DNA of 64,000 bases from Amphritea pacifica (GTDB taxonomy: Bacteria > Pseudomonadota > Gammaproteobacteria > Pseudomonadales > Balneatricaceae): contig NZ_JAFFZO010000002.1 of NCBI RefSeq assembly GCF_016924145.1, positions 62,001 to 126,000 of the forward strand. The letters run 5' to 3'. Each line of letters starts with the position of its first letter. Positions within the stretch are counted from its first letter, which is position 1. The translations under genes were made by a program, and so were the position numbers. Shown here piece after piece: positions 7,033 through 15,055 of this stretch. Under the pieces are notes generated by a model. The model searched no databases and was not told where the DNA came from. It worked only from the letters and a program-made list of their open reading frames with translations.

Positions 7033-9360
7033 ATGGATCAAACACTTTCCGCTCCTAATGGAGTCGGATCACTATTGAATGTCGGTTCAGTACCAGGCAG
7101 TGGCGTATTCACCGGTATTGCGCCGGGTGATGGCGCAGCGACAAACAATTTACCGTCATTTGGAGAATCGTTGCGACAGGCGCAACGGATCCCGGGCGGT
7201 GATGAACTATTGGGTGGTCAACAAGGTAGCGGCGGACAAAAGTTGCCGGAGAGTGGCCAGTTATTGCCTGCAGGGAACGCCGCGACAGCTGATGTGGTCG
7301 CGAGTTTGGGGCAGGATGATAGTAGTACGGTCACTCAGGCGGCTGTAGCAACTACTGTGGCAGTTGGGCAGCGGGAGCAGCGCCAGCAGCTGGAAAAACA
7401 GTTAGAGCAGCAATTAGATCAGCGCTTTAAACAAGTTTCACAGATGCGTTCTGAGTCGGCAGACAGCAGCGACGCTCTTCAGGTCGTACCGCAAGCGGGT
7501 GAATATGCGCTGCAGCAGATTGATCAGTATCGGCGCGCGGATCTGGCGGTGGCGGTGGACTCTGCATTGAAGCAGCTGGCTACAGCGGATAGTCGTACTG
7601 AGCGAAGTGCAGTCGAACAATTCAGGACGTCTCAGCCGGTGGCGACAATGCCCGCACAGCAGGCTGATGGCGTACCTGCTGCCTCGCAGGCGCGACCTTC
7701 GTCCGAAGTGAAGCCGGTGGCCGAAAATATTCAGGTTGCGCCAGTGAGCACTGGCCCGGGCTTGTTGCCAAATCAGCAGGCGCGGATCGACATTAGAGCG
7801 CAGAATCCGGTTGCTAAAGCTGATAGTTCTGCGTCTGACCCTGTGCCCCCTGTCGTGTCGCGGGCTGACTATGTGTCAGCCTATCAGGATCAGAGTGCTT
7901 ACCAGGAGAGTCCTGTAGCGACCGTCATCAGTGAAGCTATAGCTGGCCGGGCAACGGGAGCTGCTGCAGAAACGGGCGAAAAACAATCTGGTGAGGCTGG
8001 CAGAAATGATGCAACGTTATTAACAGTGGCGCCCGGAGTTGTAAGGTCCGGAGAGACTGTTGTGGCCGGTCAGGCAGTGGCAGTTGATGTGCGGACTGAG
8101 CAGCCTCCTGCGGCGGGGATAGCGCTGGCTATCGAGCAGTCAGTTACCACTTCTGCATCGGTGGCTCCGATTGTTGAGCAATCAGTAAACACTCGGATTG
8201 TTGAACAGTCAGCTAACACTCCGGTTGCCGGGCAGTCTCCAGAGCGGATTGCGGGGGTTGAGTCGACAGGCGCCTTGTCTCAGCCAATGGCTCAACCCTT
8301 CATTTCGTCGCCGCAGGCTTTGCCAGAGCATGAGGCGGGTGGAAGGTCACCAGCAGATAAACAGGCAGGAGACTCTACCGCTTCGCTATTAACCGGTAGC
8401 ACAGAACAGAAGAGCCCGCAGGGGGTGGTAGCAATGGCTGGTCAGCCTGCAGTGACGTCTGCTGCAATCGCTCAGGCGTCAGTCAGTAGCACCAGCGCTG
8501 ACCGGAGCCGTGAAGCCCTTGCGCGAAATCAAACCGATACGGGGCGGGGTCGCGCAGCGGAAGGTTTGTCTTTGCAGTCGCAGAATCTGATTCAGAGTCA
8601 GGATCAAAACAATCAGGCAGCTGCGCGTCATGATTCATCTTCCTCTCAGGCTCAAGCTCAGGCTCAGACTCAGACTCAGACTCAGACTCAGACTCAGACT
8701 CAGACTCAGACTCGCATGCAGGCGACTGCGGCCTCTATGTCTGGTGGGCAGTTGAGTGCAGATAGTGTCAGGGAACAATTAAAAGCGATCGCAGCTGATG
8801 CCGATAGATCATCAGGCGGTATTGAGTCTTCCGGCCGTGTGGAGGGGCGTCAGGAGAGTCAGCTTACCAGTTTTGCCGACTCTCTGGCAGCAGCATCCAG
8901 AGGTGTTCGTCCTTCTCAGGAATCCGTTCAGCTGGTGATGCCTCATGGAGTGCGCCCCGGTGAAGCTGCATGGAGCCAGGCGGTGAATGATCGGGTGATG
9001 GTTATGGCGTCAAAAAATGGTCAGTTTGCGGATATTCAGCTTGATCCGCCGGAGCTCGGGTCGTTGCATGTGCGGCTGCAGGTTAAAAATGAACAGGTGA
9101 CTGTGGTGTTTAATACGCCCCACGGTAGTGTCCGGGAGGCTCTGGAACAAAATATGCCAAGGCTGAGGGAGATGTTCGCCGATCAGGGGTTAAATCTGTC
9201 AGAATCTTCAGTGGAAGATCACAGTAATGGCGGTCAGCGGGATGGCTCTGACTCCGGTTCAGGCTCATCTTTCACCGGTTATCAGAGTGATTTTGCCGAT
9301 GATAGCCGGGTTGAAACGGTTGTCAGTGAGAGCCTCTCTCTGGTCGATTATTACGCCTGA
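7033..9360 (+). CDS. fliK: Flagellar hook-length control protein FliK
   Basis: A 775-residue protein, long for FliK (Salmonella FliK is about 405). The first ~640 residues are low-complexity Gln/Ala/Ser/Val sequence serving as the molecular ruler. The conserved C-terminal hook domain lies around residues 665-740 (IQLDPPELGSLHVRLQV), followed by a Ser/Gly-rich tail. FliK is secreted while the hook grows, then contacts FlhB to switch export specificity from hook to filament proteins. A pure hexanucleotide repeat encodes Gln-Thr units at residues 545-560. An RpoN-like element precedes the gene. Confidence 0.92.
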   Translation: MDQTLSAPNGVGSLLNVGSVPGSGVFTGIAPGDGAATNNLPSFGESLRQAQRIPGGDELLGGQQGSGGQKLPESGQLLPAGNAATADVVASLGQDDSSTVTQAAVATTVAVGQREQRQQLEKQLEQQLDQRFKQVSQMRSESADSSDALQVVPQAGEYALQQIDQYRRADLAVAVDSALKQLATADSRTERSAVEQFRTSQPVATMPAQQADGVPAASQARPSSEVKPVAENIQVAPVSTGPGLLPNQQARIDIRAQNPVAKADSSASDPVPPVVSRADYVSAYQDQSAYQESPVATVISEAIAGRATGAAAETGEKQSGEAGRNDATLLTVAPGVVRSGETVVAGQAVAVDVRTEQPPAAGIALAIEQSVTTSASVAPIVEQSVNTRIVEQSANTPVAGQSPERIAGVESTGALSQPMAQPFISSPQALPEHEAGGRSPADKQAGDSTASLLTGSTEQKSPQGVVAMAGQPAVTSAAIAQASVSSTSADRSREALARNQTDTGRGRAAEGLSLQSQNLIQSQDQNNQAAARHDSSSSQAQAQAQTQTQTQTQTQTQTQTRMQATAASMSGGQLSADSVREQLKAIAADADRSSGGIESSGRVEGRQESQLTSFADSLAAASRGVRPSQESVQLVMPHGVRPGEAAWSQAVNDRVMVMASKNGQFADIQLDPPELGSLHVRLQVKNEQVTVVFNTPHGSVREALEQNMPRLREMFADQGLNLSESSVEDHSNGGQRDGSDSGSGSSFTGYQSDFADDSRVETVVSESLSLVDYYA
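8665..8712 (+). repeat. Hexanucleotide microsatellite (CAGACT)x8 inside fliK
   Basis: Eight uninterrupted CAGACT units encode (Gln-Thr)8. They are preceded by three diverged CAG/CAA-GCT units (8647-8664) encoding Gln-Ala. As the unit is six bases, changes in copy number keep the frame and only lengthen or shorten the FliK ruler region by two residues per unit. Confidence 0.95.
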
Positions 9361-9446
9361 CCGGTAATCTTGGCAGGAATGTGCCGGCGTCTGCTTCCGC
9401 CGCTGAATCAGTATGTTATATTACGCTCTGGGTTGTGATTTAATGC

Positions 9447-9468
9447 ACCGGCCGGTATTTCGGCTGGT
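9447..9468 (+). promoter_or_regulatory. Hairpin just upstream of fliL
   Basis: ACCGGCCG (9447-9454) pairs with CGGCTGGT (9461-9468), with one G-T wobble around the loop GTATTT. It ends a few bases before the fliL ribosome site and has no T run, so it is not an obvious terminator. It might affect fliL translation or mRNA stability in the 125-base fliK-fliL gap. No strong promoter was seen in that gap. Confidence 0.4.
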
Positions 9469-9485
9469 TGATAGTGGGGCAGGTA

Positions 9486-10013
9486 ATGGCTGAAGAAACG
9501 ACTGAAGCGGTTGATGAAGAAGGCGTAACGAAGAAGCCTGGGAAGCTTAAGCTGATTCTCATTATTGTTGCCGGAGTGATTCTGGCAGCTCTGATCGGTG
9601 GCGGAGCCACGATGTTTTTGATGGGGGGCTCTGATACTGAACCTGTTGCTGAGGATGCTAAGCCTGCAAAACCAGCGCAGGCGATCTATACCAAGATTCG
9701 AACTCTCGAGGGAAGTCCTTACTTTACCGTTGTTGTTCCCAGTGCCGATGGGCGTACTCACTATATGCAGCTCTATGTTGAAGCTAAAAGTCGCGATGAT
9801 GAAGTCGCCACGGCGCTGACCAAACATATGCCGAAGATCGTATCTGTGCTTAATCAGCTATTTTCCCGGCAGTCTTTTGACAAACTGCGAACTCCTGAGG
9901 GTAAAGTGATGCTTCAGCAAGCGGCCCTGGTTGGAATTCAGGGGGTTATGCAGGAGAAAATCGGCAAGCCCGGGGTCGAAAAAATACTGTTTACCGGATT
10001 TATAATGCAGTGA
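9486..10013 (+). CDS. fliL: Flagellar basal body-associated protein FliL
   Basis: A 175-residue single-pass membrane protein from the ATG at 9486; an in-frame TTG at 9468 lies in an upstream hairpin and is less likely. A short cytoplasmic segment is followed by a transmembrane helix (LILIIVAGVILAALIGGGAT), an acidic/Ala-Pro linker and a periplasmic stomatin-like FliL domain ending in EKILFTGFIMQ. FliL surrounds the stator units and supports torque. It heads the fliLMNOPQR series and is followed by fliM after 13 bases. Confidence 0.95.
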   Translation: MAEETTEAVDEEGVTKKPGKLKLILIIVAGVILAALIGGGATMFLMGGSDTEPVAEDAKPAKPAQAIYTKIRTLEGSPYFTVVVPSADGRTHYMQLYVEAKSRDDEVATALTKHMPKIVSVLNQLFSRQSFDKLRTPEGKVMLQQAALVGIQGVMQEKIGKPGVEKILFTGFIMQ

Positions 10014-10026
10014 TGGAAAGGCATAT

Positions 10027-11001
10027 ATGACAGTTAAAGACCTGCTCTCTCAGGATGAAATCGACGCACTGCTGCATGGTGTGGATGATGGCGATATTGA
10101 GACTGAAGAGGGCGTTGTCGAGGATGATGGCGCTGTAAAGGCCTATGATCTGGCCAGTCATGAGCGGATTGTTCGTGGCCGGATGCCGACGCTTGAGATG
10201 ATTAACGAGCGCTTTGCCCGTCATACCCGGATCTCCCTGTTTAATCTGTTACGCAATAACGCGGATGTCTCCGTGGGTGGCGTGCAGATTATGAAGTATT
10301 CCGATTATATTCATACCCTGTATGTGCCCACCAGTATCAACCTTCTGCGTGTCACCCCTCTGCGGGGTACCGCACTGCTGGTGATGGACGCTAAACTGGT
10401 GTTCAGGCTGGTAGATGGCTTTTTTGGCGGTGATGGCCGGCATGCCAAAATCGAGGGACGTGAATTTACACCGACCGAGATCCGTCTGATTAATAAGGTG
10501 ATTAGTCAGTTTTTTGTCGATCTGGAGGGCTCCTGGGAGCCGGTTATGCGGCTCAAGTTTGAAGTGCTTGGCCACGAAGTGAATCCGGCGATGGCGAATG
10601 TCATTAATCCGTCTGAGGTGGTCGTTGTCAGCAGCTTTCAGGTTGATATGGAAGGGGGTACCGGTGAGTTCCACGTGACTATGCCCTACTCAATGCTTGA
10701 GCCGATCCGGGATATTCTGGTCTCAGGTTACAAGCCGGTTGAGGAGGAGCTGGATGAGCAATGGCTGACTGCGCTCAAACATGACATGCTGGGAGCGCCG
10801 ATAAATATGGATCTGATAGTTGCCGAGCGGAAGATGAAGCTGAGGGATGTGATGCAACTGGAGGCCGGGGATATTATCCCGATCGATATTTCTGATACGC
10901 TTCAGCTGAAGGCTGCCAGGGTGCCGGTTTTTAATTGTAAACTGGGGACATCCCGTGGGAATCTGGCGGTCAAGATTGTCAGCCGGATAAAAAATGATTA
11001 A
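10027..11001 (+). CDS. fliM: Flagellar motor switch protein FliM
   Basis: A 324-residue protein of typical length. The N-terminal peptide LSQDEIDALLHG (residues 7-18) is the conserved phospho-CheY docking site. It is followed by the middle CheC-like domain (starting near ERFARHTRISLFNLLR) and a C-terminal SpoA domain that pairs with FliN. FliM converts bound CheY-P into a change of rotor direction. The same acidic LL peptide style recurs in CheZ and in the CheA linker of this window. Confidence 0.97.
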   Translation: MTVKDLLSQDEIDALLHGVDDGDIETEEGVVEDDGAVKAYDLASHERIVRGRMPTLEMINERFARHTRISLFNLLRNNADVSVGGVQIMKYSDYIHTLYVPTSINLLRVTPLRGTALLVMDAKLVFRLVDGFFGGDGRHAKIEGREFTPTEIRLINKVISQFFVDLEGSWEPVMRLKFEVLGHEVNPAMANVINPSEVVVVSSFQVDMEGGTGEFHVTMPYSMLEPIRDILVSGYKPVEEELDEQWLTALKHDMLGAPINMDLIVAERKMKLRDVMQLEAGDIIPIDISDTLQLKAARVPVFNCKLGTSRGNLAVKIVSRIKND

Positions 11002-11025
11002 ACCGTTAAACAGAGCATATTACCC

Positions 11026-11433
11026 ATGAGTAATGATGATATTGAAAACCAGGATCAGGATGAAGGTCTGGATGACTGGGGCGCTGCGATGGCTGAACAG
11101 GCTCAGGCGGAGGCTTCCCAGGGGCAGTCAATCGATCTTGATGAGTTGAAAGATGAAGGGGCTGCGCTGAGTAATCCCAGTCTGGATGTGATTCTCGATA
11201 TTCCGGTTAAGTTATCGATGGAGGTTGGCCGGTCTGATATTTCGATCCGCAATCTGTTGCAGCTTAATCAGGGCTCGGTTGTAGAACTGGACAGGGTGGC
11301 GGGCGAGCCCCTCGATGTCCTGGTCAACGGTACCCTGGTGGCTCATGGTGAAGTGGTGGTGGTGAATGATCGTTACGGTATCCGGCTGACTGATGTTATC
11401 AGTCCGCAGGAACGCATAGATAAACTGAGGTAA
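11026..11433 (+). CDS. fliN: Flagellar motor switch protein FliN
   Basis: A 135-residue protein with an acidic, poorly conserved N-terminus and a C-terminal SpoA domain (about residues 55-135: DIPVKLSMEVGRSDISIRNL and VLVNGTLVAHGEVVVVNDRY). FliN forms the lower C-ring with FliM and is the docking site for FliH-FliI. It lies 24 bases after fliM and 5 bases before fliO, within one transcription unit. Confidence 0.97.
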   Translation: MSNDDIENQDQDEGLDDWGAAMAEQAQAEASQGQSIDLDELKDEGAALSNPSLDVILDIPVKLSMEVGRSDISIRNLLQLNQGSVVELDRVAGEPLDVLVNGTLVAHGEVVVVNDRYGIRLTDVISPQERIDKLR

Positions 11434-11438
11434 CCCGA

Positions 11439-11891
11439 TTGCGCGTTCCCGCATATTATTACCGTGCCTCTGTCATATTGCTGACGACGGGTTTCAGTGG
11501 CCTGGCGTCTGCTGCAGTGTCGACCGGGGCGGCAGTGGCGCCGTCCCGACCGGTAGTTGCAGACCCGGTTAATGCAGGCTCCGTGATGCAGTTGCTGGCG
11601 GGGTTGATTCTTGTGGTGGCGCTGATCCTGCTGCTGGGGTGGCTGGTGAAGCGGTATTCGGGGCTGCCGGGTCAAAACCGGGCCCTGCGTGTGGTGGCTA
11701 CGCTGCCATTATCAACCCGTGAACGACTGGTTCTGGTTCAGGCTGGAGAGCAGCAGTTACTTCTCGGAGTTACCCCGGGGCAGGTGAACCTGCTGAAAAG
11801 TTACGATCAGCCGCTGATTGAGCCGGGTGCGGCGATGGGTGATTTTGCCTCCCGCCTGCAGCAGGCGATGAGTCGTAAGGGGGCGGAGTGA
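11439..11891 (+). CDS. fliO: Flagellar export assembly protein FliO
   Basis: A 150-residue protein with an N-terminal hydrophobic/signal-like segment, a central transmembrane helix ([20 protein letters not shown]) and a cytoplasmic domain typical of FliO ([21 protein letters not shown]). FliO helps assemble the FliP ring of the export gate. A TTG start is chosen at 11439 because GAGG lies 8 bases upstream and no ATG fits. The 3' end overlaps the fliP GTG by 4 bases. Confidence 0.9.
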   Translation: MRVPAYYYRASVILLTTGFSGLASAAVSTGAAVAPSRPVVADPVNAGSVMQLLAGLILVVALILLLGWLVKRYSGLPGQNRALRVVATLPLSTRERLVLVQAGEQQLLLGVTPGQVNLLKSYDQPLIEPGAAMGDFASRLQQAMSRKGAE

Positions 11892-12631
11892 AACGAGGCT
11901 TGGTGCTATTGCTGCCCCTTTTGCTGCTGCCAGGGATAGTCCTGGCGGCGGATTCCGGCATTCCCGCCGTTACCATGACTCCCAATCCCGACGGCAGTGC
12001 AGATTACAGTGTGACGCTCCAGATTCTGGGGTTGATGACGCTGCTGACTTTCCTGCCAGCGATCCTGATGATGATGACCTCATTCGCCAGGATTATTATC
12101 GTTTTTGCCATTTTGCGGCAGGCGCTGGGATTGCAGCAAACTCCGTCCAATCAAATACTGGTGGGGTTGTCGCTGTTTTTGACTCTGTTTATTATGTCTC
12201 CGGTGCTGGATAAGGTGAATGAGCAGGCGGTGCAGCCTTATCTGAATGAAGAGATTACCTCAATTCAAGCGTTGCAGGCCGCCAGTGTCCCGTTTCGTAG
12301 CTTTATGCTGGCGCAGACCCGGGAAACCGATCTCAATCTTTTTATGGAGATCTCCAGAACCCCTGCTGTTGATAAGCCTGAAGATATCCCTTTTACCGTG
12401 CTGGTGCCCTCATTTGTGACCAGCGAGCTGAAGACCGCATTTCAGATTGGTTTTATGCTGTTTATCCCATTTTTGGTGATCGATCTGGTAGTCGCCAGCG
12501 TGTTGATGGCTATGGGTATGATGATGTTGTCGCCGGTCATTATCTCGCTGCCGTTTAAGATTATGCTGTTTGTGCTGGTGGACGGCTGGGCTATGGTGAT
12601 TGGTACTCTGGCTGGCAGTTTTGTCGTATGA
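11888..12631 (+). CDS. fliP: Flagellar export gate protein FliP
   Basis: A 247-residue membrane protein with a cleavable-type signal sequence (residues 1-20), four hydrophobic segments and the family motifs [21 protein letters not shown] and [11 protein letters not shown]. Five FliP copies with FliQ and FliR form the helical core of the type III export gate. It starts with a GTG preceded by GGGGGCGGA and overlaps fliO by 4 bases, so it is translationally coupled. Confidence 0.97.
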   Translation: MKRGLVLLLPLLLLPGIVLAADSGIPAVTMTPNPDGSADYSVTLQILGLMTLLTFLPAILMMMTSFARIIIVFAILRQALGLQQTPSNQILVGLSLFLTLFIMSPVLDKVNEQAVQPYLNEEITSIQALQAASVPFRSFMLAQTRETDLNLFMEISRTPAVDKPEDIPFTVLVPSFVTSELKTAFQIGFMLFIPFLVIDLVVASVLMAMGMMMLSPVIISLPFKIMLFVLVDGWAMVIGTLAGSFVV

Positions 12632-12674
12632 CGGATAATCTTAAGGCTGGCCTGATGAGTCTGGAGGAGATGTT

Positions 12675-12944
12675 ATGACGCCGGAAATGGTTCTGGACCT
12701 GTTTGGTGAAGCGCTGTATCTGGTGGTTTTGCTGGTGGCCGTTATTGTCGTGCCTTCACTGATGGTGGGGTTGCTGGTGTCTACCTTTCAGGCGGCCACC
12801 CAGATTAACGAGCAAACGCTGAGCTTCTTACCGCGTCTGCTGGTTACCCTGTTGACGATTATGTGGGCCGGTCCCTGGATACTTGGGCAACTGATGGATC
12901 ACTTTAATAACATCTTTGCCAATATTCCGCTGTTTCTGGGGTAG
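12675..12944 (+). CDS. fliQ: Flagellar export gate protein FliQ
   Basis: An 89-residue protein with two transmembrane helices and the conserved FliQ sequence MVGLLVSTFQAATQINEQTL. It wraps the FliP5-FliR1 core in the export gate. A GGAGGAG ribosome site lies just before the ATG. It is 43 bases after fliP and 3 bases before fliR. Confidence 0.97.
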   Translation: MTPEMVLDLFGEALYLVVLLVAVIVVPSLMVGLLVSTFQAATQINEQTLSFLPRLLVTLLTIMWAGPWILGQLMDHFNNIFANIPLFLG

Positions 12945-12947
12945 AGT

Positions 12948-13733
12948 GTGCTGCAGCTAACCTCGCTTCAGCTGGAACAGTGGGTCGCTCAGTTTCTGCT
13001 GCCCTTTTTTCGTATCGCATCGTTTTTTATGGTGGTGCCGATGATCGGTACTCAGCTGGTTCCGGCGCGCATCCGTCTTGGTCTGGCGCTGGCGATGACA
13101 GTGGTGTTGCTGCCAACCCTGCCTGAGATGCCGCTGTTAAGCGGGATGACGCTGCAAACCTATATTCTGATTGCAGAGCAGATCATCATCGGTACCGCCA
13201 TGGCCTTTGTTGTTCAGATATTGTTTCAGGTGTTTGCCCTGGGTGGGCAGTTGATCTCCTCGCAGATGGGTCTTGGTTTTGCGTCGGTCAGTGATCCGGC
13301 TAACGGCGTGTCAGTGGTGGTATTATCACAGTTATATCTGATGATGGTGATGTTGCTGTTTCTGGCTTTTAATGGTCATCTGGTGCTGTTTGAGGCGCTG
13401 GCGCGCAGCTTTTTTGTTTTGCCTGTATCGCAAGGGGCGATGCCCGTATCCGGATATATGGCGCTGGCGAAATCGGGTAGCTGGATGCTGGCGAGTGCGC
13501 TGTTGATGGCTTTGCCGGCGGTGACTGCGCTGCTGGTGATCAACTTTGCGTTTGGTGTCATGGCGAAAGCGGCCCCGCAGCTGAATATATTCGCCATTGG
13601 CTTTCCATTTACCATGATGGTCGGGCTGGTGATTACCTGGGTCAGCCTGGAAGGGTTTCTGGGTCAATATCAGCGATTTGTCTCCGTTGCATTTAACTAT
13701 CTTGATCAGGTTATCGGTGTGGGGGTGCTGTAG
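12948..13733 (+). CDS. fliR: Flagellar export gate protein FliR
   Basis: A 261-residue, six-helix membrane protein with the family landmarks VVPMIGTQLVPARIRLGLAL and SSQMGLGFASVSDPANG. FliR is the single-copy subunit closing the FliP ring and contacts FlhB. It starts with a GTG at 12948, right after the fliQ stop; an ATG start would lose conserved N-terminal sequence. flhB begins 3 bases after the stop. Confidence 0.96.
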   Translation: MLQLTSLQLEQWVAQFLLPFFRIASFFMVVPMIGTQLVPARIRLGLALAMTVVLLPTLPEMPLLSGMTLQTYILIAEQIIIGTAMAFVVQILFQVFALGGQLISSQMGLGFASVSDPANGVSVVVLSQLYLMMVMLLFLAFNGHLVLFEALARSFFVLPVSQGAMPVSGYMALAKSGSWMLASALLMALPAVTALLVINFAFGVMAKAAPQLNIFAIGFPFTMMVGLVITWVSLEGFLGQYQRFVSVAFNYLDQVIGVGVL

Positions 13734-13735
13734 CG

Positions 13736-14872
13736 ATGGCTGAAGACAGCGGTCAGGAAAAAACCGAACAGCCCACATCAAAACGGCTGCGGGATGCCAA
13801 AGAGAAAGGCGATATTGCCCGTTCGAAAGAGCTGGCGACCACTATTCTTTTACTCACCGCTGCGGCTGCAGCGATGATGTTTGGCGGGCTGGTGGCCGAT
13901 AAAATGGCCGGGATGATGAAGTTTAACTTCGCCCTCGATCGGGAAGCGGTGATGGACCCCGCTTTGATGTTTATCCATCTGGGTTACTCATTGTCCGAAG
14001 CGCTGCAGGCACTTATCGGCTTCTTTCTGGTTCTGCTGGTTGCGGCTATTGTCGGGCCGATCGCTTTGGGGGGGTGGAACCTGAGTATGAAGGCGATGGC
14101 GCCCAAACTTAGCCGCATCGATCCTCTGGCGGGCATTAAACGGATGTTCTCGCTGAAAGCGTTGCTTGAGCTGTTTAAGGCGCTGGCAAAATTCCTGGTG
14201 GTTGGATCGCTCTCCTTTCTGGTGTTGTACTCCTCCCGGCAAGCGCTGTTTTCCCTGGGGACCCAGGATGTGTTTCCGGCGATGTCACATGCCACAGAGC
14301 TGGTGATATGGGCGTTTCTGGTGATGAGTTCAACGATGATCATTATCTCGCTGATCGATGTGCCATTTCAGATATACGATTACACTGAGAAGCTCAAAAT
14401 GACCCTGCAAGAGGTCAAGGATGAGATGAAAAACACGGAGGGTAAGCCTGAAGTCAAGGGACGGATCAGGCAGTTGCAGCGGGAGATCTCGCAGCGGAAA
14501 ATGATGTCGGCGGTACCTGAAGCTGATGTGGTCATAACCAACCCGACCCACTATGCCGTGGCGCTGAAATATGATCAGTCAGGCGGTGGGGCCCCCTATC
14601 TGGTAGCGAAGGGAGGCGATTTTGTCGCGCTGAAAATTCGCGAAATCGCCGAAAAACACGATATCCCCATACTCTCTGCGCCACCGCTGGCGCGAGCGAT
14701 CTACCACTCCACTGAGATTGATGAAGAGATTCCCTCAGGTCTGTTTAAAGCTGTCGCAGAAGTGCTGGCCTATGTGTTCCAGTTACAGCGCTACAAAAAG
14801 CAGCAGGGCCCCGCGCCTAAAGATGTTTCCAGCGATCTGGATATACCGGAGGAGCTCCGCCGCGATGAATGA
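13736..14872 (+). CDS. flhB: Flagellar export switch protein FlhB
   Basis: A 378-residue protein with the N-terminal signature GQEKTEQPTSKRLRDAKEKG, four transmembrane helices, and a cytoplasmic domain with the self-cleaving NPTH motif (N269-P270). FlhB cleaves itself there and, with FliK, switches export from rod/hook to filament substrates. A separate small gene at 29335-29598 encodes a homologue of only the post-cleavage part of this domain. The gene ends the fliLMNOPQR-flhB block. Confidence 0.97.
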   Translation: MAEDSGQEKTEQPTSKRLRDAKEKGDIARSKELATTILLLTAAAAAMMFGGLVADKMAGMMKFNFALDREAVMDPALMFIHLGYSLSEALQALIGFFLVLLVAAIVGPIALGGWNLSMKAMAPKLSRIDPLAGIKRMFSLKALLELFKALAKFLVVGSLSFLVLYSSRQALFSLGTQDVFPAMSHATELVIWAFLVMSSTMIIISLIDVPFQIYDYTEKLKMTLQEVKDEMKNTEGKPEVKGRIRQLQREISQRKMMSAVPEADVVITNPTHYAVALKYDQSGGGAPYLVAKGGDFVALKIREIAEKHDIPILSAPPLARAIYHSTEIDEEIPSGLFKAVAEVLAYVFQLQRYKKQQGPAPKDVSSDLDIPEELRRDE

Positions 14873-14893
14873 GAGGGGGGAGAGCTTCTTATC

Positions 14894-14909
14894 TGGCGGG
14901 ATTCTTGCA
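14894..14909 (+). promoter_or_regulatory. Sigma-54 (RpoN) promoter for flhA operon
   Basis: TGGC at 14894-14897 and TTGC at 14905-14908 have GG and GC exactly 10 bases apart. TGGCGGGATTCTTGCA matches the RpoN consensus except at two positions in the middle of the -24 box. The start would fall near 14920, about 136 bases before flhA. flhA is a known RpoN/FleQ-dependent promoter in Pseudomonas. Confidence 0.75.
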
Positions 14910-14929
14910 TTTCTTACTCCTATGGTGAG

Positions 14930-15025
14930 CAAAGCGTCAAAAAATTGGTGTTTTTAGCCTCTGTTTAATGTTATTTTTCAATCTGAAAATAATTATTTGT
15001 AATGTGATGTTTTTTTGACGCTTTG
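14930..15025 (+). promoter_or_regulatory. Structured flhA leader: 15-bp inverted repeat with nested hairpin
   Basis: CAAAGCGTCAAAAAA (14930-14944) is a perfect inverted copy of TTTTTTGACGCTTTG (15011-15025) across 66 bases. Inside the loop a second dyad, TTATTTTTCA (14971-14980) with TGAAAATAA (14984-14992), can fold around ATC with one bulged T. Both arms lie downstream of the predicted RpoN start, so they would be in the mRNA leader, ending 30 bases before the flhA GTG. The GTCA/TTGAC-like cores could alternatively be activator (FleQ-type) sites. Confidence 0.6.
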
Positions 15026-15055
15026 TCGGGCGGCGAGATCTCATTTGGGGCGTAA

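Noticed and set aside
9370-9386. TGGC...TGC resembling a sigma-54 promoter before fliL
   Set aside because: The GG-GC spacing is 9 bases rather than the required 10, and the -12 box is poor.
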